Assembly (NCBI RefSeq): GCF_018326005.1
Contig: NZ_AP021903.1
Span: forward strand, 1,986,001 to 2,050,000
DNA from: Pseudomonas sp. Seg1
Lineage (GTDB): Bacteria > Pseudomonadota > Gammaproteobacteria > Pseudomonadales > Pseudomonadaceae
Length of the DNA: 64,000 nucleotides
Reading direction: 5' to 3'
This document shows positions 6,395 through 15,616 of this stretch, piece after piece. Numbering within the stretch: position 1 is the first letter of the stretch; each line of letters begins with the position of its first letter. A program made the position numbers and the translations under genes. The notes beneath the pieces were generated by a model, which saw nothing but the letters and a program-made list of their open reading frames with translations, was not told the DNA's origin and ran no database searches.

Positions 6395-9300
6395 TGGAAG
6401 CCATCACCCGTATCGAGCAAGAGCTCGACAGCTTCCCCGACACCCTCAGCCTCTACCGCGAACAGCTCAAACATTGGGCCAGCCGTACAGCCGATACCGT
6501 CAGCCACGCCGCCGATCTGCCGTCGCTGATGGGCATGGAGCGGTTGATCCGCTTCGGTGAAAACACTAGCGCCGTCAGCAGTAGCGACGACCAGTTTTTC
6601 TCCCGCGTCGTCCAGTGCCCGAAGGGCGGATTGATGCTGATCGAGAGCAAGTTCGAATCGGTCTATGACATCCCGCTGGGCAACATCGTGGTTGATGTCG
6701 TGGCGGTAGATGGTGGCAAAACAGTACCCGTGACCCTTGATGCCCAAGGCCAGGGCGAATTTCGCGGCGAAGAGGGCAAGTTCTATCGGGTGCATGTGCA
6801 CAGCGCTGTCACCCCGAAACAAGTTGAAGATCTTTTCGAATCCTACGATGGCCTGACCGTTGAGCTGGATGATTGGTTGCGCAGCGAGTGGCAGGGATTC
6901 AAGCCGCAGTGGTCGCAGTCGGTGGCGACGGCGGCGGGCAACGGCATGCTCGCCGGCAGTTGGGCGGCGATCGAAGGGGTGTGGGACAGCATTGGGATGC
7001 TGTCGGACATTCTCAAGGATCCGGGCGCGTTTGCAGAGCGCCTGGGCAGTGGCGCGGCGGATCTGATCGATCTGGTTGCGAACGCTCCCGAGCTCACGGA
7101 AAAGCTGCAGTTGCTGGTCAGTGACGAGGCCGCGCTGTGTTTGCTGTTACGTACGGCCAGCCTTTGGCTGGAGATGCTGCCGCCCAGTGAGGTCTTCGGC
7201 AAAACCGCTGAAGTGGTGTCGCTGGTCATCGTGCAATTGTTGATTGATGTGCTGATTGCCGTTGTTCTGACGTTTGCCAGTGGCGGCGCGGGCATCGCTT
7301 ATCTGACGCTGCGTATGGCGGATCGCGCGGTTCAACTGCTGTCGGCGGTGATGCGGTTGGTGAAGGCGTTGTTCGGCATCGTCAGTGGCTTCATCAAGTA
7401 CGTTGATAAATACAAGACCGTTGCCGCGCGCGGGATCGCGGCCAGTGTGAAAAAAGGCCGGATGCAATTGCGCTGGAATGCCAAGCGCAACGCTTTGCTG
7501 AAGAAAAACGAACACCACGACGACGCTCCGGATCAGGCGAAAAACCCCAACGGTGACAGCGCCGATTGTGTGCCCGGTACTTGCACCAACGGCTGCCCGG
7601 TGTCGATGGTCACTGGCGAGGAACTGCTGACCCTCACCGATGGCGTGTTGGATGGTTTGCTGCCGTTTGAGTTCACCCGTTTGTATCGCACCAGCGCGGC
7701 CGAGATCGATGTCGGGCTAGGGTTTGGCTGGAGTCACTCGCTGGCGCATCGGCTGGAGTTCGATGGCGATTTTGTGGTCTGGGTTGACCATGAGAACCGG
7801 CGTACGCGGTTTCCGTTGCCTAGCGTTGCGCGGCCGGCGATTCACAACAGTTTGTCGCGGGCGGCGATTTTCCTCGGGGATGAGCCGGAGGAGTTGATCC
7901 TCGCGCTGGCGGGGGACGCGGCGCGGTTTTATCACTTTCGGGCTGGAAGGCTGGCGGCGGTCAGTGATGGGTATGGCAACCGTCTGCGTATTAGTCGGGA
8001 TCGTCAGGATCGTGTTCAGCGGCTGGATAACGGGGCTGGGCGGGCGTTGTTGTTGCGCTACGATCGGGCTCATCTGGTTGCGGTGGATTACCAGCGCTTT
8101 GATCCGACGCAGAATCTTGCTGAGCCTTGGCACACCGAGCAGACCCTCGTCAGTTACGCCTATGACGCCTATCAGCACCTGATCGAAGCGCGTAACGCCG
8201 TCGGCGACAGCGAGCGTTACGACTACGACGATCAGCACGTCATTCTGCAGCGCCAGTTGACCGGTGGCGCGAGCTTCTTCTGGGAGTGGGAGCGCGCTGG
8301 CAATGCTGCCCGCTGCGTGCGGCACTGGGCCTCGTTCTCGCAGATGGACACCCGTTACGTCTGGGACGACGACGGCAGCGTGGCGGTGCATTACGTCGAT
8401 GGCACCGAAGAAACCTACGTCCACGACGACCGTGCACGCCTGGTGCGCAAGGTCGAAGCCGACGGCGGCGAGCATCTCAAGGCTTACGACGACGCGGGAC
8501 GTTTGATCGCCGAGCAGGATCCTTTAGGCGCCGTTACCGAATACCGCTACGACGACGTCGGACGGCTGGTCGCGCTGCTTCCGCCGGACGATGAGCCGAC
8601 GTCCTACGAGTACCGCAACGGTTTCCTGCACAGCCGCTGCCGTGGCGAGGCGGTGTGGACCTACCGGCGCAATGCCCAGGGCGATGTCACCGAAGCGGTT
8701 GATCCCGACGGGCAGGTCAGCCATTACCACTACGACGCTCGCGGGCAGTTGCTGTCGATCCGTTATCCGGACACCAGTCGGCATGTTTTCGTCTGGAACA
8801 CGCTCGGTCAACTGACGGAAGAAACCCTACCCGATGGCGGCGTGCGGCGTTTTTCCTACGACGCTCTGGGGCGGCGGACGACCACTGTTGATGAACACGG
8901 CGCGATCACGCGGCAGCACTGGGACGCGGTTGGCCGACTGATCCAGACGACTTCTCCTACAGGTTCCACCCGTGCCTACAGCTACGGCGCTTATGGCCAG
9001 GTCACCGCCGAACGCGACGAACTCGGGCGCATCACCCGCTACGAGTATGACGATGACCTCCACTTGGTCTCGCGCAAGATCAACCCCGACGGCACGCGGG
9101 TGCAGTATCGCTACGACCATGCGCAGCTGCTGCTCACCGAAATCGAGAACGAGTCCGGCGAAAAGTACCAACTGGACTACACACCAACCGGACTGATCCG
9201 ACAGGAAAGCGGCTTCGACGGCCGACGCACGGCCTACGCCTACGACCTCAATGGCCATCTGCTGGAAAAGACCGAGTTCGGCGATGACGGCTCTGTTTTG

Positions 9301-11055
9301 CTCACCGCTTACGAGCGCGATGCCGCCGGGCGCCTGCTGATCAAGACCTTGCCGGATGGGATCAAGGTCGAATACCGCTACGACCGCCTCGGCCGACTGA
9401 CCGGCGTCGACGATGGCCAAAAGCACCCGCTGGCCTTCGAATACGACCTGCAGGATCGGCTGATCACCGAGCATCAGGGCTGGGGCACCTTGCGTTATAC
9501 CTACGACGCCTGCGGCCAGCTCAAACGCCAGCGTCTGCCGGACAACAGCAAGCTCGACTACCACTACGCCAAGGGCGGCGCGCTCACCGCAATCCACCTC
9601 AACGGCGCGCCCCTGACTTCGCATCGCTATGAGTCCGGTCGTGAACAACAGCGCAAACAAGGCCTGCTGCTCAGCAAATATGCCTACGACGATCAGGGCC
9701 GCTTGCTCGCCCACGCCGTAGGCCATGAGCACGCTTCGCTGTACCGCCGCGATTATGCCTACAGCGCCAACGGCAATCTGCAGCACATAACCGACACCCG
9801 CCACGGCCAGCGCACCTACGGCTATGACGCCCTCGACCGGCTGATCCGCGTACGCCACTCGCGCGACGAACTGCCGGAATCCTTCGCCCACGATCCCGCC
9901 GGCAATCTGCTGATGCAGGACCGTCCCGGCCCGACACAGATCAAGGGCAACCGCCTGCTGCTGCAGGGCGACCGCCACTACGACTACGACGCCTTCGGCA
10001 ACCTGATCCGCGAACGGCGTGGCACCGCGCAAAAACTCGTCACCGAATACCGCTATGACAGCCAGCACCGCCTCATCGGCCTGACCCGTCCCGACGGCAA
10101 AACCGCGTCCTACCAGTACGACGCCTTCAACCGGCGCATCCGCAAAACCGTCGACGGCACCACCACCGAGTTTTTCTGGCAAGGCGACCACCTCGTCGCC
10201 GAAAGCAGCAAAACCCACCACCGCAGCTACGTCTACGAACCCGGCACCTTCCGCCCGCTGGCGCTGCTCGACGGCAAAGGCCCGAAGAAGGCCTGCCCGT
10301 TCTACTACCAACTCGACCATCTCGGCACCCCGCAGGAACTCACCGACTACAGCGGCGAAATCGTCTGGTCGGCGCAATACGACGCCTACGGCAAAGTCGC
10401 CGCGATCACCCTGGCCGGCGAGGATTACCTGGACCAGCCACTGCGCTTTCAGGGGCAGTATTTCGATGGGGAAAGCGGGCTGCACTACAACCGCCATCGG
10501 TATTACGACCCGAGGTTGGGACGGTATCTGACGCCGGATCCGATCAAGTTGGCCGGTGGGTTGAATCAGTACCAGTACGTGCCGAACCCGACGGGGTGGG
10601 TGGATCCGTTGGGGTTAGCTTGCACTCCTTGTCCTGGATCGGGTGTTGCTGATGGCCCCTACAGTGAAATCGTTCCAGGAGGAGGGTTAGAGGCCCATGA
10701 GTCTCGAGGAGGGCATGCTATTGCGAGACATGTCGATAGGTCGGAGGCTCAACTAAGAGCTAGACTATTAGCTGAACCGAACATACCTATTGCGTCAACA
10801 TTTCTTAATAGAGCTGAAGCTGAGGCTGCACTCTCAAATGTTATGAGGATCAACAAAGTAAAAATTGATGACTTTCTAGCAGGTAACGCAAATAAACTCG
10901 TGATTAATGAGCGGGTGTCTGCTCCTGCTGGTGTGGGTGTTGTGAGGCAGAGCGGAAATTTGGAACAACTGTCTAGTATTAGATTAGTGCTACGGCGAGA
11001 TTCAACTTCACCACTTGGTTACTTTATCTTGACGGGGTTTGTAAATGACAACTGA
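6394..11055 (+). CDS. RHS-repeat polymorphic toxin with C-terminal RNase A-like domain
   Basis: A 1553-residue protein. The N-terminal 390 residues carry a hydrophobic helical region (about 275-310) but no PAAR motif. A DUF6531-type segment starts near 391 (CVPGTCTNGCPVSMVTGEE) and is followed by about 20 YD/RHS repeats (about 560-1300). The RHS core runs from YQLDHLGTPQELTD to RYYDPRLGRYLTPDPI and ends at DPLGLA near residue 1409. The last 144 residues change sharply to AT-rich codon use. They contain GGHAIARHV, LRARL, IASTF and a final LTGF, the pattern of the bacterial CdiA-CT RNase A family (Pfam RNAse_A_bac, from memory). An overlapping immunity gene follows. No vgrG, eag or T6SS gene is nearby, so the delivery route is unknown. 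Confidence 0.9.
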   Translation: MEAITRIEQELDSFPDTLSLYREQLKHWASRTADTVSHAADLPSLMGMERLIRFGENTSAVSSSDDQFFSRVVQCPKGGLMLIESKFESVYDIPLGNIVVDVVAVDGGKTVPVTLDAQGQGEFRGEEGKFYRVHVHSAVTPKQVEDLFESYDGLTVELDDWLRSEWQGFKPQWSQSVATAAGNGMLAGSWAAIEGVWDSIGMLSDILKDPGAFAERLGSGAADLIDLVANAPELTEKLQLLVSDEAALCLLLRTASLWLEMLPPSEVFGKTAEVVSLVIVQLLIDVLIAVVLTFASGGAGIAYLTLRMADRAVQLLSAVMRLVKALFGIVSGFIKYVDKYKTVAARGIAASVKKGRMQLRWNAKRNALLKKNEHHDDAPDQAKNPNGDSADCVPGTCTNGCPVSMVTGEELLTLTDGVLDGLLPFEFTRLYRTSAAEIDVGLGFGWSHSLAHRLEFDGDFVVWVDHENRRTRFPLPSVARPAIHNSLSRAAIFLGDEPEELILALAGDAARFYHFRAGRLAAVSDGYGNRLRISRDRQDRVQRLDNGAGRALLLRYDRAHLVAVDYQRFDPTQNLAEPWHTEQTLVSYAYDAYQHLIEARNAVGDSERYDYDDQHVILQRQLTGGASFFWEWERAGNAARCVRHWASFSQMDTRYVWDDDGSVAVHYVDGTEETYVHDDRARLVRKVEADGGEHLKAYDDAGRLIAEQDPLGAVTEYRYDDVGRLVALLPPDDEPTSYEYRNGFLHSRCRGEAVWTYRRNAQGDVTEAVDPDGQVSHYHYDARGQLLSIRYPDTSRHVFVWNTLGQLTEETLPDGGVRRFSYDALGRRTTTVDEHGAITRQHWDAVGRLIQTTSPTGSTRAYSYGAYGQVTAERDELGRITRYEYDDDLHLVSRKINPDGTRVQYRYDHAQLLLTEIENESGEKYQLDYTPTGLIRQESGFDGRRTAYAYDLNGHLLEKTEFGDDGSVLLTAYERDAAGRLLIKTLPDGIKVEYRYDRLGRLTGVDDGQKHPLAFEYDLQDRLITEHQGWGTLRYTYDACGQLKRQRLPDNSKLDYHYAKGGALTAIHLNGAPLTSHRYESGREQQRKQGLLLSKYAYDDQGRLLAHAVGHEHASLYRRDYAYSANGNLQHITDTRHGQRTYGYDALDRLIRVRHSRDELPESFAHDPAGNLLMQDRPGPTQIKGNRLLLQGDRHYDYDAFGNLIRERRGTAQKLVTEYRYDSQHRLIGLTRPDGKTASYQYDAFNRRIRKTVDGTTTEFFWQGDHLVAESSKTHHRSYVYEPGTFRPLALLDGKGPKKACPFYYQLDHLGTPQELTDYSGEIVWSAQYDAYGKVAAITLAGEDYLDQPLRFQGQYFDGESGLHYNRHRYYDPRLGRYLTPDPIKLAGGLNQYQYVPNPTGWVDPLGLACTPCPGSGVADGPYSEIVPGGGLEAHESRGGHAIARHVDRSEAQLRARLLAEPNIPIASTFLNRAEAEAALSNVMRINKVKIDDFLAGNANKLVINERVSAPAGVGVVRQSGNLEQLSSIRLVLRRDSTSPLGYFILTGFVNDN

Positions 11056-11359
11056 AGATTTTCCTAGCCTATTCCAGTTTCTCGGGGCCTATTTTCACGA
11101 AGACTGGATGTGTGAGTTTGACTTGGCAGATGACGTTGTTAGATCTTTCCTCGCGGACTCAGAAGGTTTTGTAGTAAGTGAAGTGATAAAGGAAATCGAT
11201 ACCTTGTTGGCCGTGGAGATGACAGAACACGAAACTCGAGATTTTTTGCTGAAAGAAATTGGATGTTGTTACTGCTATTGGCATGACTGGCAAAATGGAT
11301 ATGCTTGGTTGAAGCATATTTCTGCAGTTCTTCAAGAGGATTCACAAACTTATGTTTAA
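11045..11359 (+). CDS. CdiI-like immunity protein for the RHS RNase toxin
   Basis: A 104-residue acidic protein that starts inside the toxin frame (11-base overlap). FLGAYFHEDWMCEFD near the N-terminus and the later LLKEIGCCYCYW segment match the pattern of the CdiI_2 immunity family (recognised from memory). Its low GC matches the toxin domain and contrasts with the RHS core, as expected for a module exchanged together. It should bind and block the RNase domain in the producing cell. Small size, overlap and position support the call. Confidence 0.8.
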   Translation: MTTEDFPSLFQFLGAYFHEDWMCEFDLADDVVRSFLADSEGFVVSEVIKEIDTLLAVEMTEHETRDFLLKEIGCCYCYWHDWQNGYAWLKHISAVLQEDSQTYV

Positions 11360-11419
11360 ATTTTTCTTGGATAGCTTTTATTATTTTTGATCAATAAGAA
11401 TATTGATTCATGAGCCGTC

Positions 11420-11449
11420 CTCTTCGCGGGCAAGCCCGCTCCCACATGG
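11420..11449. repeat. Single REP-like palindrome
   Basis: TCTTCGCGGGCAAGCCCGCT followed by CCCACATGG is a common Pseudomonas REP unit (short internal palindrome plus CTCCCACA tail). Here it occurs once, downstream of the immunity gene and before the convergent EAL/GGDEF gene. Confidence 0.6.
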
Positions 11450-11468
11450 ATTTATGCTGTTTGGAGGA

Positions 11469-13259
11469 TCAGCGTTGGCCAATTAGTTGTGAGGTATGGA
11501 GATCGGGGGCGGTGAGGCTGTCGAGTAGGTGCACGCTATACCCCGGAACATTCTTCGCATGATGCTTCGCCTGCGAGGCCATCTCCGCGAGTTGGCTCGC
11601 ATCAAGTTGTGCGCAGGCTTCGGGATGCAGGTGGACGACGCCGATAGACAGTGACAGAAGCGGAAATTCCTGCCGCACCCCTTGGCGATTCGGCGCAATG
11701 AAGCAACCTGCTTCAAGATGTTCGGGGCGGTAAAAGCGGCGGCATTGGCTTTGGAAGTCATCAAGCAACTGGTTGAGGCGTTTGCGCCAGTCCTCGGGGC
11801 CGAGAACGAGTAGGAAGTCATCGCCGCCGATGTGGCCGACGAAGTCGCGCGACGGGTCGACGCGTTCGTTGAGGCATTGCGCCAGGCACAGCAGGACTTC
11901 GTCGCCGCGGCCGTAGCCGTAGATGTCGTTGAAGGGTTTGAAGCTGTCGATGTCGACGTAGCAGATGATCGATTCGCGGCCCTGTTGCAGCAGGCGGGTC
12001 AGGCATTGCTGAATGGGGACGTTGCCCGGTAGCAGGGTCAGTGGGTTGGCGTAGCGGGCTTGCTGGATTTTCAGTTCGGTGATCAGTTTGAGTACGTCGA
12101 TCACGCGCCCGAGGCCGAGGTAGCCGCCGTTGAGGGTGATGATGAAGTCTTCTTCAATGCGTTGGCGGGCGCGGCTGGTGATCAGGCGGCTGACCTGCTG
12201 TAGCGACTGGCTCATCTCCACGGCGAGGAAGTCGTCGTTCATCAAGCGGCTGATGGGTTTGCGGGCGAACAGGTCGGTGGCGAAGGGTTTGAGCAGGGCA
12301 TCCGATAGGGAGTGGCGGTGAACGATGCCGCATGGCTGGCCTTGTTCGTCGAGGACGGCCAGTGAGTTGAGGTTGGCCTGGCGGCGGAAGGCTTCCAGCA
12401 CAGTGGCGGTCGGCGTGTCGCGATGCACGGCGGGTTGGTCATTGAGCAGAGCGCTGAGATCGCTGCCTTCGTCGTTCAACGCTACGGCGCTGCTGTCGTG
12501 TTTCGGCATCAAGGCCCGGGCGTCGCGGGGCGGATGTTCCTGCGGTCGGCCGAGCAGGTAACCCTGTACCAGATCGACACCCATCTCGGTCAGCACCGCC
12601 AACTCTTCCGGCAATTCGATACCTTCGGCAATGACTTGCGCCCGCGAGGCCTTGGCGATTTGCAGGATCGATCCAACAAACTCTCGCTTCAACGCATCCT
12701 GATGAATACCGTCGATGAAGTGCCGGTCGATCTTCACGTAATCCGGACGCAGTTCCGACCACAGGCGCAGGCTCGAATACCCGGCACCGAGGTCATCCAG
12801 CGCAATCGAGAAGCCCATGGCTCGATAGTGATGCAGTGCAGTTTGCAGCAATTGGAAGTCGTCGATCGGCGTCTGTTCGGTCAGTTCGATGACTACCTGG
12901 CTTGGCGGAATGCCGAAGTCCTGCAGCAATTGCAACGTACGCCCCGGCTGGTGCGCAGCTTCGAGCAAGGACTCCGGCGAGACGTTAAGAAACAGCTTCC
13001 CCGGCAGTTGCTGCTCGTTGAAACGGCGGCAGGCGCTCTGCCGGCAGGCGATTTCCAGTTCACTCAAACGGCCGGCCTGACGCGCTACGGCGAACAATGC
13101 GATGGGTGAATGAAGAGGGCTATTGGACGGGCCGCGGGTAAGGGCTTCGTAACCGAGGATGCGTCGTTCGGAGAGACAGATGATCGGCTGGAACAGGCTG
13201 TGTAATCCGCTTTGAGTCAGGATCGAGCTCAAGGCACTCAGCTGTTCGGTCGTGGTCAT
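11469..13259 (-). CDS. EAL-CBS-GGDEF cyclic-di-GMP protein
   Basis: A 596-residue cytoplasmic protein with no membrane segment. The EAL domain comes first (about 15-250): GYEALTRG, IELTEQT, DDLGAGYSSL, DYVKIDRHF, AEGIE and QGYLLGRP keep the metal and catalytic residues expected of a phosphodiesterase. A CBS pair follows (about 275-400), then a GGDEF domain (about 425-575) with CYVDIDSFKPFNDIYG and a GGDDF signature in place of GGDEF. No RxxD inhibitory site is seen at the usual distance. The likely activity is c-di-GMP hydrolysis, with the GGDDF domain as a sensor or weak cyclase and the CBS pair binding adenyl nucleotides. Downstream of prc but separated from it by a terminator. Confidence 0.9.
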   Translation of the reverse strand: MTTTEQLSALSSILTQSGLHSLFQPIICLSERRILGYEALTRGPSNSPLHSPIALFAVARQAGRLSELEIACRQSACRRFNEQQLPGKLFLNVSPESLLEAAHQPGRTLQLLQDFGIPPSQVVIELTEQTPIDDFQLLQTALHHYRAMGFSIALDDLGAGYSSLRLWSELRPDYVKIDRHFIDGIHQDALKREFVGSILQIAKASRAQVIAEGIELPEELAVLTEMGVDLVQGYLLGRPQEHPPRDARALMPKHDSSAVALNDEGSDLSALLNDQPAVHRDTPTATVLEAFRRQANLNSLAVLDEQGQPCGIVHRHSLSDALLKPFATDLFARKPISRLMNDDFLAVEMSQSLQQVSRLITSRARQRIEEDFIITLNGGYLGLGRVIDVLKLITELKIQQARYANPLTLLPGNVPIQQCLTRLLQQGRESIICYVDIDSFKPFNDIYGYGRGDEVLLCLAQCLNERVDPSRDFVGHIGGDDFLLVLGPEDWRKRLNQLLDDFQSQCRRFYRPEHLEAGCFIAPNRQGVRQEFPLLSLSIGVVHLHPEACAQLDASQLAEMASQAKHHAKNVPGYSVHLLDSLTAPDLHTSQLIGQR

Positions 13260-13279
13260 GGCAATCTCTGGCGATAAAA

Positions 13280-13326
13280 AAAGGACTGGGAGCGCTCTCG
13301 ATGAAGAGAGTGGCTCCCAGTCCTTT
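13280..13326 (-). terminator. Rho-independent terminator of prc
   Basis: Read on the minus strand, AAAGGACTGGGAGC pairs perfectly with GCTCCCAGTCCTTT, the stem extends into the loop region (ACTCTC/GAGAGC), and a run of seven Ts follows. It lies 68 bases after the prc stop and just before the EAL/GGDEF gene, which therefore probably has its own promoter. Confidence 0.9.
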
Positions 13327-13393
13327 ATTGCACGACAGAATGATGACTGTTTGATGACGATCCGGGGATCGTCAGCATTAAATTGCCATCACT

Positions 13394-15511
13394 TTACTTC
13401 TTGGCCACCTGATTGCTCAGCTTCAGGTAATCCAGCAGCACACGCCCTGTTTCGCTCAGGTAGGCATCGTCTTCCGGTTTGACCTTGTCCGGCTCAGCGG
13501 CGGCGAGGGCGTCTTCGTCCTCTTTCTTCAGCTCTTTGAGCGGCTCTTCGCCTTTGGCCTTGCGACGGATGTTTTCCATCGTCAGCTGTTTGGCGTCGAT
13601 GTCGGCGTGCTGGGCACGACGATCGGCCTCGTTGAGGCTGACGGTTTTTTCTTCCATCAGTTTCTGCGCCAGCGCCAGCTTGTCACGGATGAAGACGAAC
13701 TCGGCATCCTTGGCGGTGCGCGTGTCGTGCTCGGACTTGAGTTGGGCCAGGTACGGTTTGAACGGATCGGCTGCCGGTTTGATCGCCGCGCGGATGGTGT
13801 CCCACGGCATGGCTTCCGGCAGGGCACTCTCGCCGATTTCCTTGGTGTCGATCAGCGACGGGTAGTCGATGTCCGGCAGGACGCCCTGATGCTGGGTGCT
13901 CTGACCGGAGACCCGGTAGAACTTGGCCAGGGTCAGTTTCAGTTCGCCATGGTTCAGCGGCTGAATGGTCTGCACGGTGCCTTTACCGAAGGTCTGGCCA
14001 CCGATGATCAGCGCGCGGTGATAGTCCTGCATGGCGCCGGCGAAGATCTCCGAAGCCGAGGCAGACAGGCGGTTGACCAGCAGCGCCATCGGGCCTTTGT
14101 AGAACGCACCCGGGTTTTCATCTTCCAGCACATCGACACGGCCATCGGCGTTACGCACGAGGACGGTCGGGCCCTTGTCGATGAACAGGCTGGTCAGCTC
14201 GGTGGCTTCCTGCAAGGAGCCGCCGCCATTGTTGCGCAGGTCGATGACCACGCCGTCGACTTTGTCTTTCTGCAGTTCGGTCAGCAGTTTCTTGACGTCG
14301 CGGGTGGTGCTCTTGTAGTCCGGATCACCGGCACGGAACGCCTTGAAGTCGAGGTAGAAGGCCGGGATCTCGATGACGCCGAGTTTGTAGTCCTTGCCGT
14401 CCTGTTTCAGGTTCAGGATGGACTTCTTCACGGCCTGGTCTTCGAGCTTCACCGCTTCACGGGTGATCGGCACGATCTTGGTGGTCTGGTCGTTCGGCGC
14501 GTTGCTCGCCGGAATCACTTCCAGGCGCACGACGGTGCCTTTCGGACCGCGGATCAGCTTGACCACTTCGTCCAGACGCCAGCCGACCACGTCGACCATC
14601 TCTTTGTTGCCTTGGGCAACACCGATGATCTTGTCGGCCGGAGCGACCTGCTTGGTCTTGTCAGCCGGGCCTGCCGGCACCAGACGCACGACTTTCACCT
14701 GGTCGTTGTCGCTCTGCAACACGGCGCCGATGCCCTCGAGGGACAGGCTCATGTTGATGTCGAAGTTTTCCGCGTTATCCGGCGACAGATAGTTGGTGTG
14801 CGGATCGTAAGACATGGCGAAGGTGTTGATGTACGCCTGGAAGATGTCTTCCGGACGGGTCTGGTCCAGGCGCGACAACTGGTTCTTGTAACGCTTGGTC
14901 AGGGTTTCCTGGATCTGCTTCGGCTCTTTGCCGGCGATCTTCATCCGCAGCACTTCGTCCTTGACGCGTTTGCGCCACAGGTCGTCGAGTTCAGCGGTGG
15001 ATTTGAGCCAAGGGGCGTCCTTGCGATCGATCAGCAAGGTTTCCCTGGTGGTGAAGTCCATCTTGTCGACGCCTTTGTTCAGCTCGGCAAGGGCGAAGTC
15101 CAGACGCGCCTTGACGCGGTCCAGATAGCGCTTGTAGATGGTGAACCCGGCGTTGAGGTCGCCGCTTTTGAGGAAGTCGTCAAACTGGGTTTTCCACTTG
15201 TCGAATTCGGCAATGTCGCTGGCCATGAAGTAGCTGCGCGACGGGTCGAGCAGCTTGAGGTAGCTGTCGTAGATGATCACCGAGCGCGCATCGTCGAGCG
15301 GCGGCTTGCTGTAGTGGTGACGCTTGAGCAACTCGACGACGTTCAGGCTGGCGATGACTTCATCGCGATCAGGCTGCAACTTGTCCCAGCTGTTGGCTGC
15401 GAATGTGGTGCCAGACACCGGCAACAGGCCGATACCGATAAAAAGAGCGAGGGCGGTGCTGGGGAGCAAATGCTTCATGCTGATTCGACGCGGGGACAAT
15501 TGATAACGCAT
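13394..15511 (-). CDS. prc: Tail-specific periplasmic protease Prc (carboxy-terminal processing)
   Basis: Up to 705 residues with a signal peptide (HLLPSTALALFIGIGLLPV). A PDZ domain lies around 245-340. The S41 protease core carries the Ser/Lys dyad: Ser in RLSASASEIF (about 483) and Lys in GQTFGKGTVQ (about 508). A charged C-terminal extension (DUF3340) runs to the end. It degrades misfolded or C-terminally tagged periplasmic proteins; in P. aeruginosa the orthologue (AlgO) cleaves MucA variants. Two starts are possible: ATG at 15511 (weak AGACGG upstream) or ATG at 15478, which gives a shorter signal peptide. The gene has its own strong terminator. Confidence 0.95.
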   Translation of the reverse strand: MRYQLSPRRISMKHLLPSTALALFIGIGLLPVSGTTFAANSWDKLQPDRDEVIASLNVVELLKRHHYSKPPLDDARSVIIYDSYLKLLDPSRSYFMASDIAEFDKWKTQFDDFLKSGDLNAGFTIYKRYLDRVKARLDFALAELNKGVDKMDFTTRETLLIDRKDAPWLKSTAELDDLWRKRVKDEVLRMKIAGKEPKQIQETLTKRYKNQLSRLDQTRPEDIFQAYINTFAMSYDPHTNYLSPDNAENFDINMSLSLEGIGAVLQSDNDQVKVVRLVPAGPADKTKQVAPADKIIGVAQGNKEMVDVVGWRLDEVVKLIRGPKGTVVRLEVIPASNAPNDQTTKIVPITREAVKLEDQAVKKSILNLKQDGKDYKLGVIEIPAFYLDFKAFRAGDPDYKSTTRDVKKLLTELQKDKVDGVVIDLRNNGGGSLQEATELTSLFIDKGPTVLVRNADGRVDVLEDENPGAFYKGPMALLVNRLSASASEIFAGAMQDYHRALIIGGQTFGKGTVQTIQPLNHGELKLTLAKFYRVSGQSTQHQGVLPDIDYPSLIDTKEIGESALPEAMPWDTIRAAIKPAADPFKPYLAQLKSEHDTRTAKDAEFVFIRDKLALAQKLMEEKTVSLNEADRRAQHADIDAKQLTMENIRRKAKGEEPLKELKKEDEDALAAAEPDKVKPEDDAYLSETGRVLLDYLKLSNQVAKK

Positions 15512-15562
15512 ATTAGGCCGTCTTTGAAGTCGCCGGTTCTACGAGAGCCGGTCGCATAATGC

Positions 15563-15590
15563 AAAAAGCCCGGCGCTACAGCTTCGGGCT
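15563..15590 (-). terminator. Terminator-like hairpin upstream of prc
   Basis: On the minus strand AGCCCG, a 12-base loop and CGGGCT are followed by TTTTT. It sits between the divergent prc (start 15511) and quinone reductase (start 15617) genes, oriented to stop transcription running towards prc. It could be a leader attenuator of prc or the end of a short transcript antisense to the oxidoreductase 5' end. Confidence 0.45.
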
Positions 15591-15616
15591 CAGTCCAGAC
15601 TCACTATGGAGGCACT

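Noticed and set aside
8827..10497. 556-codon open frame opposite the RHS repeats
   Set aside because: Antisense shadow of YD repeats; Val/Ala/Gly-rich with no domain.
6394..11359. Type VI secretion cluster
   Set aside because: No vgrG, hcp, PAAR, eag or tss gene is present in the window.
13607..15559. 650-codon open frame opposite prc
   Set aside because: Antisense shadow of a well-supported protease gene.
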